Source of the DNA: Sparassis latifolia
Taxonomy: Eukaryota > Basidiomycota > Agaricomycetes > Polyporales > Sparassidaceae
Direction: 5' to 3'
Assembly (NCBI GenBank): GCA_018466975.1
Contig: CM031559.1
Span: forward strand, 2,294,001-2,358,000
Length of the DNA: 64,000 bases
Shown here in pieces: positions 52,301-63,795 of the stretch (positions within the stretch are counted from its first letter, which is position 1; each line of letters begins with the position of its first letter). The position numbers and the translations under genes are program-made. The notes below the pieces were generated by a model. That model was not told where the DNA came from. It saw only the letters and a list, made by a program, of their open reading frames with translations, and made no database searches.

Positions 52301-53619
52301 GACGGCATCATGGGTCGTGTCCTGCTCGCGTCTTATGTCACGTAGCTTAGGAGCATAACATATGGCTGGTTCTGTGTGCGGATGGTCAAATTGCGGACGA
52401 CAAGTGAAATGAGAAAATAAACTTACCGCTCTTGTCGGCTTGCGTAGCACCAACTTGCGGTCGCGATTCCCGGGCATGGGTTCATCGATGGTTTGAGTGT
52501 CACTGTAAATGGCGCCGTCCTCCGAGTCTTCGGTGTTGGGCACTCTTCGGTCTCCACCTCTGTCTACATCTGTCCTTCCATGTTCCTCATGAAGTCCATC
52601 ATCGCCGGCTGGCTCTTCACTGCTCTCGTCCTCGTTGTACGCATCAGCCTCATCAACCGATCTGTGCAGGTTGGCGGCCGCGTGAGCATCTGGCTCTGCT
52701 GAGTCGAGATTCGTGTCCTTGTCATTGTTGCTGGGTGCATCGATGCCGTCATCCTCGCTCGCCGGTGCCACAGACTTGCCATCACCACCGTCGGAGTCGG
52801 AAGGGGATGTCCTCCCGGCCTTAGTGTCCCTCTTCGCCGGTAGCTTCGCCTTCTGAAGTCGGATAACAGTAAGTAACACACGTCGAAAAACAAATATGGA
52901 GGGAGTGGACATACCCCTTGACGTTGCGCAACCGACTCCGCAGCTTCTTCATCGGCCACGTCAGTAGTTTTGCTCGTACGAGAGCTCTGCTATAGCGGTC
53001 AGATCGTTCAGTAGCATTAGATGATGGTTGCGGCACTCCACCTTTTGCTTTGATCCATCTGTGGCTGGGTGACCTTCATCTTTTGGTGGAGAGACATCTT
53101 TCTTCTTCTTCGCGGAGTTGCGAGGACGCGATTCTGAGGCAGTCGAAACTTTCTGAACTCCCTTCGTGTGCGACCGCGTCTGCCGCGGTTCGCTCGCATC
53201 CGGTGCAGACCGCGTTCGAGGAGGCATCGCGGCTGAGTTCTGAAGTGCAGGAGTCAGACGATTAATCGAACATGGCGGAGGAAGACGAAGGGGCAGTGGA
53301 TGGCGTCTACTCACACGGAATTGTCCAGATTTGAGTCGTTGCGGGCGGCCTCCAAAAAGATCCTTCCTGCCGGATTCCGAACAGAATTCTGAAAAGTCCA
53401 TCAAACTGAGTAAGGGGATGGGATGAAACGCAACTCACGATATTGCGCCCGCACGAAGGCTCGCGCTAGTCTGAAGAAGAGCTGACAAGACCTCAGGGTG
53501 TGCTTCAGCTGCAGATCTGCAGTGAGTATCAAAAGGACAAAGAGTAAATGATACTGTACCTGCAGCTCACACTCAAAGGATACCGTGTTAATAATGGAGA
53601 CTATTGAGTCGCGCGACAT
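49357..53619 (-). CDS. KDZ companion gene, function unknown
   Basis: Multi-exon minus-strand gene. A likely first exon starts MSRDSIVSIINTVSFECEL; MPPRTRSAPDASEPRQTRSH at 53227 is an alternative start. A long Asp/Glu/Ser-rich region follows (52830-52150). Then come a charged helical segment (VELMRRENRLRRRQEDVNTE), a core AENLARKHGKSTRDVLILAG with NPANKYRQWYSYHHPK, further helical exons (DYLKEVNTTYKKMFEGVDGR, YRNLADMEVVGAILYMGTDA), then STYKLCIVDWPPAILAPGPD and FEFRSLNAAELKVLTDGFIE near 50700. The last exon (50516-49357) is a long disordered Pro/Arg/Ser tail ending DLFDGDDKGNDRYHEC. The exon chain has consensus splice sites and no stops, so it looks intact. The gene is divergent from the transposase. 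I know similar proteins only as hypothetical Agaricomycete proteins; a DNA-binding or transposition-accessory role is inference. Confidence 0.7.
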
Positions 53620-54962
53620 TATCTGCGTGTGCAATGTTAATTCCACGGTGTCACGATTTGTCAAGATCCACGAAAGGAGCGCGGGAATGTGATGCTAGCG
53701 CATCGGTGACGCGCTCGTTGCGACGGCGGTCAGGGCACTCGGGGAATAAAATATTGCCTCGTGGAGCTAAGTGGACCCGATGCACCATGCAGACTCACCA
53801 TAGCGCGGCGTTCGAAGCCCGGAATGTCTTCATCCATGAGCGAAACATGAGGTGGCGGGCAGGTTGAAGACAACGCGCAGAGTTTGGTTGAGAATTTGTA
53901 CGGGTATACTTGAAATGCTCGTGCTTCCCACAGATGCACAGACTCGCAAGAAATTGAGTCTGCGGGTGAAGCTTCAATAGCGTGCTCGACCGTACAATAT
54001 TCAGGCGGGCCCGTGTAAGTGTCGCTACATTGAGAGAGAGATGACGCGGCCGGATGATACTTGCTCGATATACCGCGATATGAGGGTGATAGCGGCCAGT
54101 AAACCATGATCTCAGTACCAGAGTAGCAGCAAACATGCAAAGCGGACTGTAGCCATACAGATGCGTCGATACAGGAGAGGCGGTTGACGAACTTGAGCGA
54201 TCCAGGTGCCGAGTTTGAGCAGAGTGCGAATGTACAATGGGATGTCCCTACATGGAAGTCCCACGTGGTCCTTGCGTTGCCTTCAACAATTCCTATTGAC
54301 TCGGACAAGTCCTTCGTCAAAATTGCTTCAAGAAAGGTGAGCAAACCAATCTATCCTGATACTCTTCCATCTGTCCGAAATAACACACTACTTTACTACA
54401 GACAGCTAACTACACCCCGTTTTCTCTGAGAGTTCCAGCAAGCGTCCCTCTAGGGACGTGCGCTCCTTCCACCCATCGATCGCGATGGTTTCTCACTCGA
54501 CAGTGAGGTCCCCACCGAAATACGTGCAACATGATCCAGGTCCTACTTTTCGACAACTGCCCCACGATGGTATGGTAGACGGAATTCCTTGGTGCATCAC
54601 AGCTTGCGTCCTTCAGCGTTCGCAAGACCTGCATCGTGAATCACAATTATCTGTGTACATGTACGTCTCGCTCACGGATTAACGCGTCAACGTACACCAG
54701 CTATAGAATGTCCAAACTAACCCTTTTCGTCTCTAGGCAATTCGAGGCGGCCGTCATAACTGCGGTTCACCCACGCCCGATCTCTGCCCAAATATCTTGG
54801 GCGGATGCCGCCGATCGCGACTGTTCGCCGCCCCCATGGCGATGTTTCAAGGGGCTCGAGCATGTGTCAAGCGGGACGTGGAAGGTAAGCCCCTTCTGCA
54901 TGTCTTCGCGACCATCCCCTCAACGATTTTTTCGGTTCAAGCACTCCCAAGACTGTATCGCA
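53620..54962. promoter_or_regulatory. intergenic region between divergent KDZ genes
   Basis: 1.3 kb separating the starts of the companion gene and the transposase, so it should hold both promoters. A 204-codon minus frame (53730-54344) is open but has no recognisable domain and is probably chance; 54636-54962 is open in frame with the transposase start and could hold an earlier start. Confidence 0.4.
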
Positions 54963-57900
54963 ATGTCCTTCCGCCGACCCAGGGCTCATTATTCTAAAGG
55001 TTCATCTCCCGTGCATCCTTCGTCATCCCAGCCATCTTCTCGCTCAGTTTCTCGTTCGACCTCTCCTGAAAAAACCCCTACGTCACATGTTCATCTCATC
55101 CAGCCTATAGACTTCCCTCGACAAAGGCGACCCCGCGGTGCAAAGCATCTTTTCCTGCCTGGCCCCGAGAGCCTGGTAACGCTGCCTGGCCGCCTCAATT
55201 TCACGCATGCCAACCTTCCGAGAGGTCGATCTTCCACCCGCACGCAGCACGGTCCGTCCGCTACTCAGCAAGGGGTTCCTAGTTCAGACGATCCATTCCT
55301 TTCACATGTCGACGATCTTCCTGTTTCAAGTCCGGAGCGTTTTTTTTTCGACGGCGTTTACACGTCCTTGCTTGATGAACCGGCCGCCGTCCGAGCGGCA
55401 CGCCTCCGGCAGAAGAAGGCCCGCCAGTGGCAGAGGTGGGCGACGGAGGTCATACCTTCGCTGCTCCTTCCCCACATGGAATTACTTCGGTTGAGCGAAT
55501 CATTGCGTCAAAACGTTGACATCCCGCGTGCGTGCACCTGCGGTGGTGAGCACGTAAGAACGCTGAAGGTTGTGTGTGTCTACTTCGAATGTAGGTTTCC
55601 TTTCCCTGTGGTACATGATCCTATGCTCATGAATTGCAGCTCTTCGCTATGTAAATATCAATGTTTGTTTATGCTCGCCTGCTGCTCTACAGTTACTCTC
55701 GCGCGGGCTGTTCCCCTGCGCGCCTCAGGCGCCCACACTCGCCGTGGACCTGAATCTGCTGCGATTTACTCAACAGCTATTTGTCCGCCTACCTCCTAAC
55801 ACCACGTCGTTCTGTGCGACGTTAGAAGCATTTCTCGGGGACCGGGGATATAAGCTCACGACAAGGGTATGAATTCTCCTTACTGCTCTATTTATATAGC
55901 TGCTCACGTCACCGGTAGGACTCATTGCGTCGACGATTCGGAAACGCGCTCCTCTGGTACTCAAACCTCCTCAATGCGACCAAGAGACACGTGCAGGATG
56001 CTGTCGAACAAGCCCGATGTTCTGTCTTGCGTGAGGCCTGTGAGTCGACATCACGCATTCGGACACCTGGTACGTTAGTAGCGTTACTTGACCGAACGCA
56101 TCGTATTGACTGTCTTCGCAGATATTGGCTCAATGCGGCCTTGCTCCCCTTCCCCCTCGCCATTGCCCTCGGCCTTCGCCTCTTCATCGCACTTCGATTC
56201 GCGCTCGCAATCGTGCTTGCCCTCGGATTCACCGATGCGCTCGACCTCGGAGTCACCGATGCGCTCGACCTCGAAGTCTCCGACGCCCTCGAACTCGGAG
56301 TCACCGACGCACTCACGCTCGGAGTCACCAACGCGTTCGCCGTCGAAGCTGTCATCTCCCGCCGTAGATGGAGGGCATGCTGGACAGAGCAAGCCGTTCA
56401 CACCGCCGGAGGACCTGCTGAGACCAAGTGAGTACTTGCGCAAGCGATGTCCGTTGTGCTTCGGTGGAAAGGCGCAACAAGACGGTAACGATATGTGAGC
56501 TGTGCTACGCTATTTACTGACTGTAAATCGAAACTCATTTGTCTTCAGTCCAGATGTGATCGTTTGTATCGACGCTTGTTTCACTCAAAAACGTAGAAGG
56601 GGGAAGGGAGACGGGCATGATCATCCACGCGAAGCCGAGGAGTCAGTCTTCATCCCGGAGGAGGAGGTGAAGAAAATGGAGTCGTATGTTGAGCAAATTC
56701 GACCAAGTAGGGACACTGGGCGGCGCCGTGCCCAACCTCCCGTTTCGGCCGACGACGATGATGGGTATGAAGAAGGCCTCAAGGTACCAAGGTCTGTGCT
56801 CGATGGCTGCCATGAATCCTTCCTCGCCGCCGATGAAAAGCGCGAGAAGGCTAGCACACAGTTTTTCTCGGACACCGGCCTGATGGCATTGCTGTGCAGG
56901 CACGATCGCGTCCTTTGGTTAGTAAACATGACCTCGGCAGGGGAGAAACAACATTACGCTCTCGCTCTCATTCAACGGCTCTTCGCGCATCTACCCCGTT
57001 CCACCACCGTCGGGATCTTGTATGATATCGCCTGCCAGCTGCACCGGAGTTGCGTCAAGTGGGACCTTCTCGGGGATTTGTTCGACCGCATCATGTTCGC
57101 TGTCTCGATCTTTCACGCGTACGGGCATCAATGGCCATGCCAACTGATATACCATCCGAGGAAATGCATTGGATTTGGGCTCACGGACGGGGAGGGTTGT
57201 GAACGCTTCTGGAGCTCAATCCGGAAGCTAATACCATCTCTTCGTGTCTCTGGGGTGAGTGTTTCGGCGTGCTCGTTGTGCATCAAAATCTAACCGCTAC
57301 TTTAGTATCATCAGCGCCTGTTCGTTCTCGATGCACAAGTCAAGTATCTTGACCAGCAGTCCCTCTTCAGCCTCGGTCATTGGCTCAATAAGAAGTGGAA
57401 GCAATGCCAGGCCAAGAGACTCGTAGCGGCGGAAGCAGTTGAGCAATGTGGGATCACAGATGAGGTGTTACGTGAGCAATGGGCGGCACAGGTTCGCGAT
57501 CAAACCAAGCCCGCGCCTCGTACGTCGTTCATTCATATCTCTTATCATGCAAATGTGATACTGATCCGCATACTTCAGGGCGTTCTCGCGATAAAGGAAA
57601 GAAGGCAATCCAGACAATCCTGGCGCTGCAGAAGATGCTCGGCGCGTACAACGAGAGCGTGCGCCTACTGGAACTCAAGTTACTTGGTGCGGCGGCGACA
57701 TATTCAGCATCGAGGAGGTCAGCTTAAAGCTGATGGAGGCAAGGTCTAAAGTAGTGAACGTCAAGCAAGCCTTGCAACGTAAGAAGACTGCGTTGGGAGT
57801 TGGTGAGCGGCTGCAGCTCTCACGTTTGATCAACAACGCCTTCCTGAGGCTGCGTATGAATGCGCACGCAGTCAAGCAGCGCATCCGCGACCGTCTCCGC

Positions 57901-58881
57901 CAGCGCAAGTTCGAGCTCGAGCGGCTCGAACGCTCGTATCGTCAAACGGTCAACAGTAAGTCTCCACATGTTGGATTTAGTCTAACAACTGACGACATGT
58001 TGAGACAACAAGCTCAGCTCTCACGCTGAGTCGTCAATCAGCGTCGCGAGCCCGGCATCCTCAAGCTGGCCAAGACCTACAACGACTTGTGCAAGCAGAT
58101 GGACCTTCTCATCAAGCAACGCAAGGCCCCGCGATACGCAGTGTCACCGCAGCCGATTCAAGGCAACGGCCTCTTCAAGCTTGACGTCGATGACGATATT
58201 TGGCAAGACGTCGGCCTCGATGATGATGACGACATTGCCGCGGTCCGCGTTGGCTCGGTGATGAGACTGTTCGCGAAGGCATCAAGAATCGCCTCTTACT
58301 AGATCGCTGCAATGAGGAGGAGGAGCGGTTGCGGGAAGAAAGGTGTTCTCTGCAAGAGTGGTTTGCGGAGGAGTGGACGAGCAATGAGAGGGCTTGCGTG
58401 GATGCAGGTAAGTCTCACTGCAGTTGTCTCTCTGTCGCAGTGGTCTGATTATATGCAGGTGACAATCCAGACCTCCTCTACCAGCTTGACTGTCAACGTG
58501 AGTCGTTATGCCGGCTGTGTGTGACGTGGCAGGCCCGAGTACGCATGATCCCTTGCAAACGAGACATGACCGAGACCTGGGGTCCATCCGAAGCACAGCT
58601 AACTGCAGCAGCTGCATATGAGGTCACGGAAGCTGGGATGGCGAAGGTGATGGTATCCGCTCCGTGAGCGCTGCGCGGGATGCCAGCGATGAAGATGAGG
58701 TGAGCTTTGATGAGGCCACGGATCCGAAGATGATGGTGAACTCCTTGATGCTGCTGAGGGTGCTGCATTGACCGATGCATATCATCCCAGTGCGGTAGAT
58801 TTTGACTCCGATAGTCTCTTCGATGATGGAGTCATGCGAATGGTTAGTCAATCCTCGCGCAAGCGGGTGCTTCACCTCTAG
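54963..58881 (+). pseudogene. KDZ transposase, core intact, C-terminal region frameshifted
   Basis: Exons 54963-55590, 55640-55866, 55919-56069, 56122-56494, 56549-57254, 57306-57519 and 57579 onward are joined by consensus short introns in a continuous frame. Start MSFRRPRAHYSKGSSP. The cysteine cluster (RACTCGGEHVRTLKVVCVYF, then NINVCLCSPAALQLL) is the KDZ-associated CxC domain. The RNase H-fold core carries VIVCIDACFTQKRRRG (first Asp), FFSDTGLMALLCRHDRVLWL, GILYDIACQLHRSC (second Asp) and GLTDGEGCERFWSSIRKLIP (Glu). The C-terminal coiled region (FELERLERSYRQTVN, EPGILKLAKTYNDLCKQMDL, LFKLDVDDDIWQDVGLDDDD) needs three one-base shifts, near 57690, 58040 and 58240. The end is HPSAVDFDSDSLFDDGVMRM...KRVLHL at 58881. 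Likely unable to make full-length protein unless splicing rescues it. Confidence 0.9.
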
Positions 58882-59035
58882 AACTTTGTAACAAGTAGGA
58901 TTGCTCAAATTGTCTAGTTAAAACTGTGGCACAGATGAGTGGGAGGTATACAACTTCGGAAATCCAAGTATGTCTGTATATCTCTGACATAGCCATTGGG
59001 ATGTCCATTTGCCCAGATAGGAGTGTTGTACCTCC
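58882..59035. other. spacer between transposase stop and right TIR
   Basis: Transposase 3' region. Near 58990-59035 a degenerate piece of the 84-bp unit appears (catagccattgggatgtcc ... gttgtacctccctag), so the array edge is eroding into this spacer. Confidence 0.6.
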
Positions 59036-60395
59036 CTAGAATAACTTGTTGGGAGATATGATGGCCCTTTGGGACATTCGTAGGCCCATACGGGAGAGAT
59101 GTAACTCCCCAGAGTGACCTGTTGGGAGATACGTGAAGACTGGCATTGCCCTTTGGGACATCCGTAGGCCCATACGGGAGAGATGTAACTCCCCAGAGTG
59201 ACCTGTTAGGAGATCCATGAAGACTGGCATTGCCCTTTGGGACATCTGTAGGCCCATACGGGAGAGATGTAACTCCTCAGAGTGACCTGTTGGGAGATAC
59301 GTGAAGACTGACATTGCCCTTTGGGACATCTGTAGGCCCATACGGGAGAGATGTAACTCCCCAGAGTGACCTGTTGGGAGATACGTGAAGACTGGCATTG
59401 CCCTTTGGGACATCTGTAGGCCCATACGGGAGAGATGTACCTCCCTAGAATCACCTGTTGGGAGATCCACATATGTTGTGATGGCCCTTTGGGAAATCCA
59501 GTAGGCCCATACGGGAGAGATGTAACTCCTCAGAGTGACCTGTCGGGAGATCCATGAAGACTGGCATTGCCCTTTGGGACATCTGTAGGCCCATACGGGA
59601 GAGATGTAACTCCCCAGAGTGACCTGTTGGGAGATACGTGAAGACTGGCATTGCCCTTTGGGACATCTGTAGGCCCATACGGGAGAGATGTACCTCCCTA
59701 GAATCACCTGTTGGGAGATCCACATATGTTGTGATGGCCCTTTGGGAAATCCGTAGGCCCATACGGGAGAGATGTAACTCCCCAGAGTGACCTGTCGGGA
59801 GATCCATGAAGACTGGCATTGCCCTTTGGGACATCTGTAGGCCCATACGGGAGAGATGTAACTCCCCAGAGTGACCTGTTGGGAGATACGTGAAGACTGG
59901 CATTGCCCTTTGGGAAATCCGTAGGCCCATACGGGAGAGATGTACCTCCCTAGAATCACCTGTTGGGAGATCCACATATGTTGTGATGACCCTTTGGGAA
60001 ATCCGTAGGCCCATACGGGAGAGATGTAACTCCCCAGAGTGACCTGTCTGGAGATCCATGAAGACTGGCATTGCCCTTTGGGACATCTGTAGGCCCATAC
60101 GGGAGAGATGTAACTCCCCAGAGTGACCTGTTGGGAGATACGTGAAGACTGGCATTGCCCTTTGGGAAATCCGTAGGCCCATACGGGAGAGATGTACCTC
60201 CCTAGAATCACCTGTTGGGAGATCCACATATGTTGTGATGGCCCTTTGGGAAATCCGTAGGCCCATACGGGAGAGATGTAACTCCCCAGAGTGACCTGTC
60301 GGGAGATCCATGTATAGTGCCATGGCCCTCTGGGACATCCATAGGCCCATACAGGAAAGATGTAGCTCCTTGGAGTAACCTGTCAGGAGATCCAT
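59036..60395 (-). repeat. 84-bp tandem array, right (about 16 copies)
   Basis: Reverse-complement counterpart of the left array. From about 59450 to 60240 the units follow a regular three-type order (catatgttgtg type, tccatgaagactgg type, tacgtgaagactgg type), giving a 252-bp higher-order repeat of a little over three cycles that the left array lacks. Confidence 0.93.
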
Positions 60396-60498
60396 GTATG
60401 ACTGTGGACAGCCCAGCTGGTGCGCAGAACCTGCTTGATAGGTGTACAGACAGCACCAGAACGGCAGTCCTATTCACCAGCGGCAGCATCAGGACAAA

Positions 60499-61158
60499 AT
60501 GAATTATGACGGAGATTTACTCGGAGATGATGATAATGCACGTAGCATTGCGACAGTTGTCGCGCATAAACTGGAATGAGTTGATGAAGAGGATGAAGAA
60601 CAGCTAGCCACTGAGCAAGAGGAAGAAGACTGAAGGTGGAGAAGGGAGGAGTTAGGGCGCCCAAGAATGCCTGAGCCAACTGGGATGGGCATGAGTGACA
60701 ATGATGAGGACCATGATTCGCATCCCATCCATCTTCAAGGTGGCAACTCAGACCTGTCTCACCTTCATGCTCATCTGCACTCGCCATTGTCTCCACCTGT
60801 CCCCCATGTTCCTGCTTCTTCCTCAGAGGATGTCACTGAACGCCTCAACACACTGTCAAAGCAGCTCGAGTCTGTGCTCGAACTGTCTCACTCATTGGAG
60901 ATGTAGCATACAAATGCTCAGTCGACGATCCTAAATCTTGAAGCAAAGGTGTCTGCACTTGAGATATTGGTGCTTGCTACCCACATACAGGTGGATGTAC
61001 AGGAAGAGAAGACACAGCAGTTGGTGGAAGCTGCTGAGGCTGCCGCACTGGAATGACCTACAACTTTGGCACAATTAAGAGAGGAGTGTGCACCCTTTGG
61101 ACATGATATCATTGTGTCAGAGACTAATATTGATAGTTTGCAAAAGGTGCAGACTTAG
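60499..61158 (+). pseudogene. relic coiled-coil reading frame in the right TIR
   Basis: Mirror copy of 47121-47780, read outward toward the element end. Same start MNYDGDLLGDDDNA, same internal stops (TGA after HKLE, TGA after EEED, TAG at 60904-60906, TGA near 61054). Sharing of all stops between arms means the frame was dead before the arms last shared sequence. Confidence 0.6.
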
Positions 61159-61316
61159 TTCACTTTCTTGTTGAGATACTGCTCCGCAGTTTCTCACGTC
61201 CTCCTTACTTAGTTACTTTCTTGTTCAGATACTGCTCGGCAGTTTCTCACATCCTCCTTACCTAGTTCACTTTCTTGTTGAGGTGCTGCTCAGCAGTTTC
61301 TCATGTCCTCCTTACT
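61155..61316. repeat. 53-54 bp tandem repeat, three copies, in the right TIR
   Basis: Mirror of 46964-47124: three tandem units with gaactttcttgttgag-like and gcagtttctcac motifs separated by 53-54 bp. Confidence 0.8.
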
Positions 61317-61898
61317 TGTTATCACTAGTAAGAACATCCTATGTGTCAATGCAAGCCTTGCTTATAACTGAGACTAGTGATTTGAGTAGACCTGATGCTC
61401 ACACTTCAGCCAGCGTGCTGTTCTAGACTATAATTTCCTCCTTGCTCATACGATGTGATGGAGCAAGCACAAAAAGTGAGAAGTAACAGCTGACAGCAAG
61501 CAGCTATTTTCATTACAATAAAATTCAGATAACAGTGTTTACAGTATATGTAGAAAGCATCTACGATAGGTATACAGTCCCAGTGGCTGCCAATTTGGCA
61601 GAGAAATAATGAGCGGGAAATACATATTGACCCCTACCACCATGTGACAAGTGACAATGACCAAGGACCTCCATGGATTTCCCATGGCAATAGGACAACA
61701 CAGGGTTAAACAGGATGACTATTGGATGTCCCTAGGTATTAGCCCTTCATGGCCTTCCCTTGGTCAGGTACTTCCCCTATAAGGCCATGGGACTTACATA
61801 GATACCATGGTCAGTCTGACACCTGAGAAGCTCTTAGCCATGACACAATATAGATTATGTTGAAGCTAAGAGCTAGGTCGGAAGGGTACCCTGAAGTG

Positions 61899-61905
61899 TC
61901 GTTGT
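61899..61905. repeat. KDZ target duplication tcgttgt, right copy
   Basis: Second copy of the 7-bp duplication flanking the KDZ element, at the 3' edge of the LINE ORF1 coding sequence. Confidence 0.88.
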
Positions 61906-63625
61906 GCATCTTGCTGTTCTTGCGCCCTCCGAGCCTGTGACGGACGAGGCGGCTTGTTGCTAGGAGGTGGCGTTGAAGCATCTACGTCATCTGCCCAGTT
62001 GAAAGAGAAGGTTCGGGGGTTCTGTGTGTTGTCATGCGGCACTGCCTGATGGGGAGGGGCCACGACGGTGTTGGGCAGGGCAGAGGTCACTTCCGTTAGC
62101 TGTTCCCATGTGGCGGGATCAGCTGTCAGGAAGTAGTGGTACTTACTCTCGGGTTGTCTGTCTGCCATCTTCCTGCGATGTTCCTGGAACACTGGGCACA
62201 TGCGATCCCAGGCTGCATGCCCCGCCAGTCTGTACGGCCGGAGGCCTGGCAGTTAGCACACTGATAGTCATCCGGGTCAACCTCGCAGTCCGCAGTCTTG
62301 TGTCCTATTGATGCACATGACCCACAGGTATCGTGGATGGACTTGCATTCTGAACTGATGTGCAGGATGCCGATCTTCTGACACTTGAGGCATCTATGTG
62401 GCTCGGAGATCAGTTTGTGTGCATTTACTCTCTTACCTGCAATGATTATTCCTTTGCGAATGGCATTGTTCACCGGCACAGGTGCATTGAAGCGGACAAT
62501 GAGGTGTGCGACTCTCTGATTTGGATGACGTCCCTCCGGTGCCTTGATCCAGCGAGCACTCTCGATGTCCCCGGGGTCATAGTTATTAAAATGTTCTATT
62601 CCATGAAGGTAGTGGTCATCGTCTGCGCGGCAAGCAGTGGGGACAAACTCAGCTAAAATAGCATAGGAGTGGGTCTTAAGCTGGCAATTGTGTCCTCCGA
62701 AGTGTTCGAGGAAGACTTTCATGACATCCGGGGTGTGGAGCCAAAGGGCTGATGTTGGGCTGTCCAGGTCGTAAAGCACTCCTCCGTTCTTTAGTCTCTT
62801 GCAGGATTTGATGGTGAAGGATGTAGGAGCATCCGCAGCCTTGACGCCCATCATCGTGCAAGCCATATTGGCTTTGGCGAGGAGCTCTTCTTCCGTCAGG
62901 AGGTTACTGGAGGAGTTCGCAGCAAAGACGCCATCGACGAGAACCTGACACATGCAGATGCCTTTGCGAGCCAGGGTGGACGCATGGGAGGTGGGAAGTA
63001 CTTGTGTGACTGCCACAGCATATGTCAGTCCAGTGTTCTGAGGTATAGAACTTGCCTGTGTGGTGGCGTGTATCTTTGCCGATTCCTCCTATGCCTGCAG
63101 CATCTTCTTGGCTGCCTCTTCCAACTGCACGTTCTCTCTCCAAGCTTCTTATGCTCTTGGCTAGTTTCTTCAGGAGGTGACCTGTCGTGTCTGCATGGAC
63201 CTTGTATTGAGTTTCTATCTGATCCAATTGCGTGGCTGTCTCTTCTAGCCGATCAAAGGCTTGGTAGGTCCTGTGAACTACTTGCTCGACAATTCTGCTG
63301 GCAGCTTCTTCTACAGTGAGCATGCTGGCATAGTGAGCAAAAGCGGTGATTATGTCGACCATCACTGAAGCTTTAGTAGCAATCTGTGCGAGTTTACCCA
63401 GGCGGTGACCAGGCTCTGCAGCTCTGGGGAGCCCTCGTCGACTAATTTATGTTTCTGGAGTACCTTTACTGCATCATCAATCATCTTTACCTTGACTGTC
63501 ATTGGTATTATAAGATCAGGCTTAGGGTTAGTGGGGATGGTAGGTGTCGCCGGAGTGGCCGATCTCAGCGCGCATTTGCCCGTACTGCTGGCTGCCTCCG
63601 CAGCTCCTACTGGCTGGGGTGGCAT
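61899..63625 (-). pseudogene. LINE ORF1 (gag-like, CCHC zinc knuckles)
   Basis: Starts at Met 63625 (MPPQPVGAAEAASSTGKCAL). After a frameshift near 63365 a coiled-coil-like segment follows (RTYQAFDRLEETATQLDQIE, HLLKKLAKSIRSLERERAV). Another shift near 63010 leads to a 296-codon frame with ALWLHTPDVMKVFLEHFGG and RKGIIIAGKRVNAHKLISE. It carries zinc knuckles RCLKCQKIGILHISSEC, CGSCASIGHKTADC and a partial third, CANCQASG. A further shift near 62190 gives FQEHRRKMADRQPESKYHYF and the C-terminal RRAQEQQDAQR, which runs into the KDZ insertion. The 61899-61905 bases are the KDZ target duplication. Confidence 0.88.
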
Positions 63626-63783
63626 GTATACAGTAGCTTTCCTGGTACTGTACTAGTAGACTGTGCCTCGGCCTGCTGAAGGTACGACTACGAGTAGTGG
63701 CCCACGGAAATGCAGCCTGCTCCTATTGGCTGGGACCGTGGGAAAACTGCCTTGAGATGGAAGTGCGAAGCAAAGAGGAGCCC
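63626..63783 (-). other. LINE 5' untranslated region
   Basis: 158 nt from the 5' end (minus-strand reading gggctcctctttgcttcgca) to the ORF1 start, which fits a near full-length 5' end rather than the common 5' truncation. A 60-codon frame crossing it is not considered coding. Confidence 0.75.
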
Positions 63784-63795
63784 CGGTAGGATCCC
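63784..63795. repeat. LINE target-site duplication, right copy
   Basis: cggtaggatccc, identical to 26025-26036, followed by tt in both places. It marks the 5' boundary of the LINE. Confidence 0.9.

Larger units (their letters stand above)
46382..61898. mobile_element. KDZ DNA transposon with 2.8-kb terminal inverted repeats
   Basis: A 15.5-kb element inserted in the LINE. Ends CACTTCAGGGTACCC...GGGTACCCTGAAGTG are perfect inverted copies. The arms (46382-49222 and 59036-61898) are almost identical in their outer 1.5 kb and end inward in arrays of an 84-bp unit. Between them lie two divergently transcribed genes, a companion gene (minus) and the KDZ transposase (plus), with a 1.3-kb shared upstream region. 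KDZ elements are known from Agaricomycetes such as Coprinopsis, and some carry TET/JBP genes; none is seen here. Confidence 0.9.
59036..61898 (-). repeat. right terminal inverted repeat of the KDZ element
   Basis: About 2.86 kb, inverted relative to 46382-49222. It ends ...CAATATAGATTATGTTGAAG...GGGTACCCTGAAGTG at 61898. It contains its own copy of the relic frame and of the 53-bp repeats. Confidence 0.9.

Noticed and set aside
53730..54344. 204-codon minus frame between the two KDZ genes
   Set aside because: No domain or splice-linked neighbour, and it sits in the expected promoter region. Kept only as a mention in the spacer entry.
55909..56443. Acidic and repeat-like minus frames opposite the transposase
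   Set aside because: They are the complement of the Ser/Pro/Arg-rich transposase exon 4 (56122-56494), which is supported by splice sites and family motifs.
46382..61898. Presence of a TET/JBP dioxygenase gene, as reported for some Agaricomycete KDZ elements
   Set aside because: No dioxygenase motif (such as HxD...H with a downstream Arg) is visible in any frame of the element.
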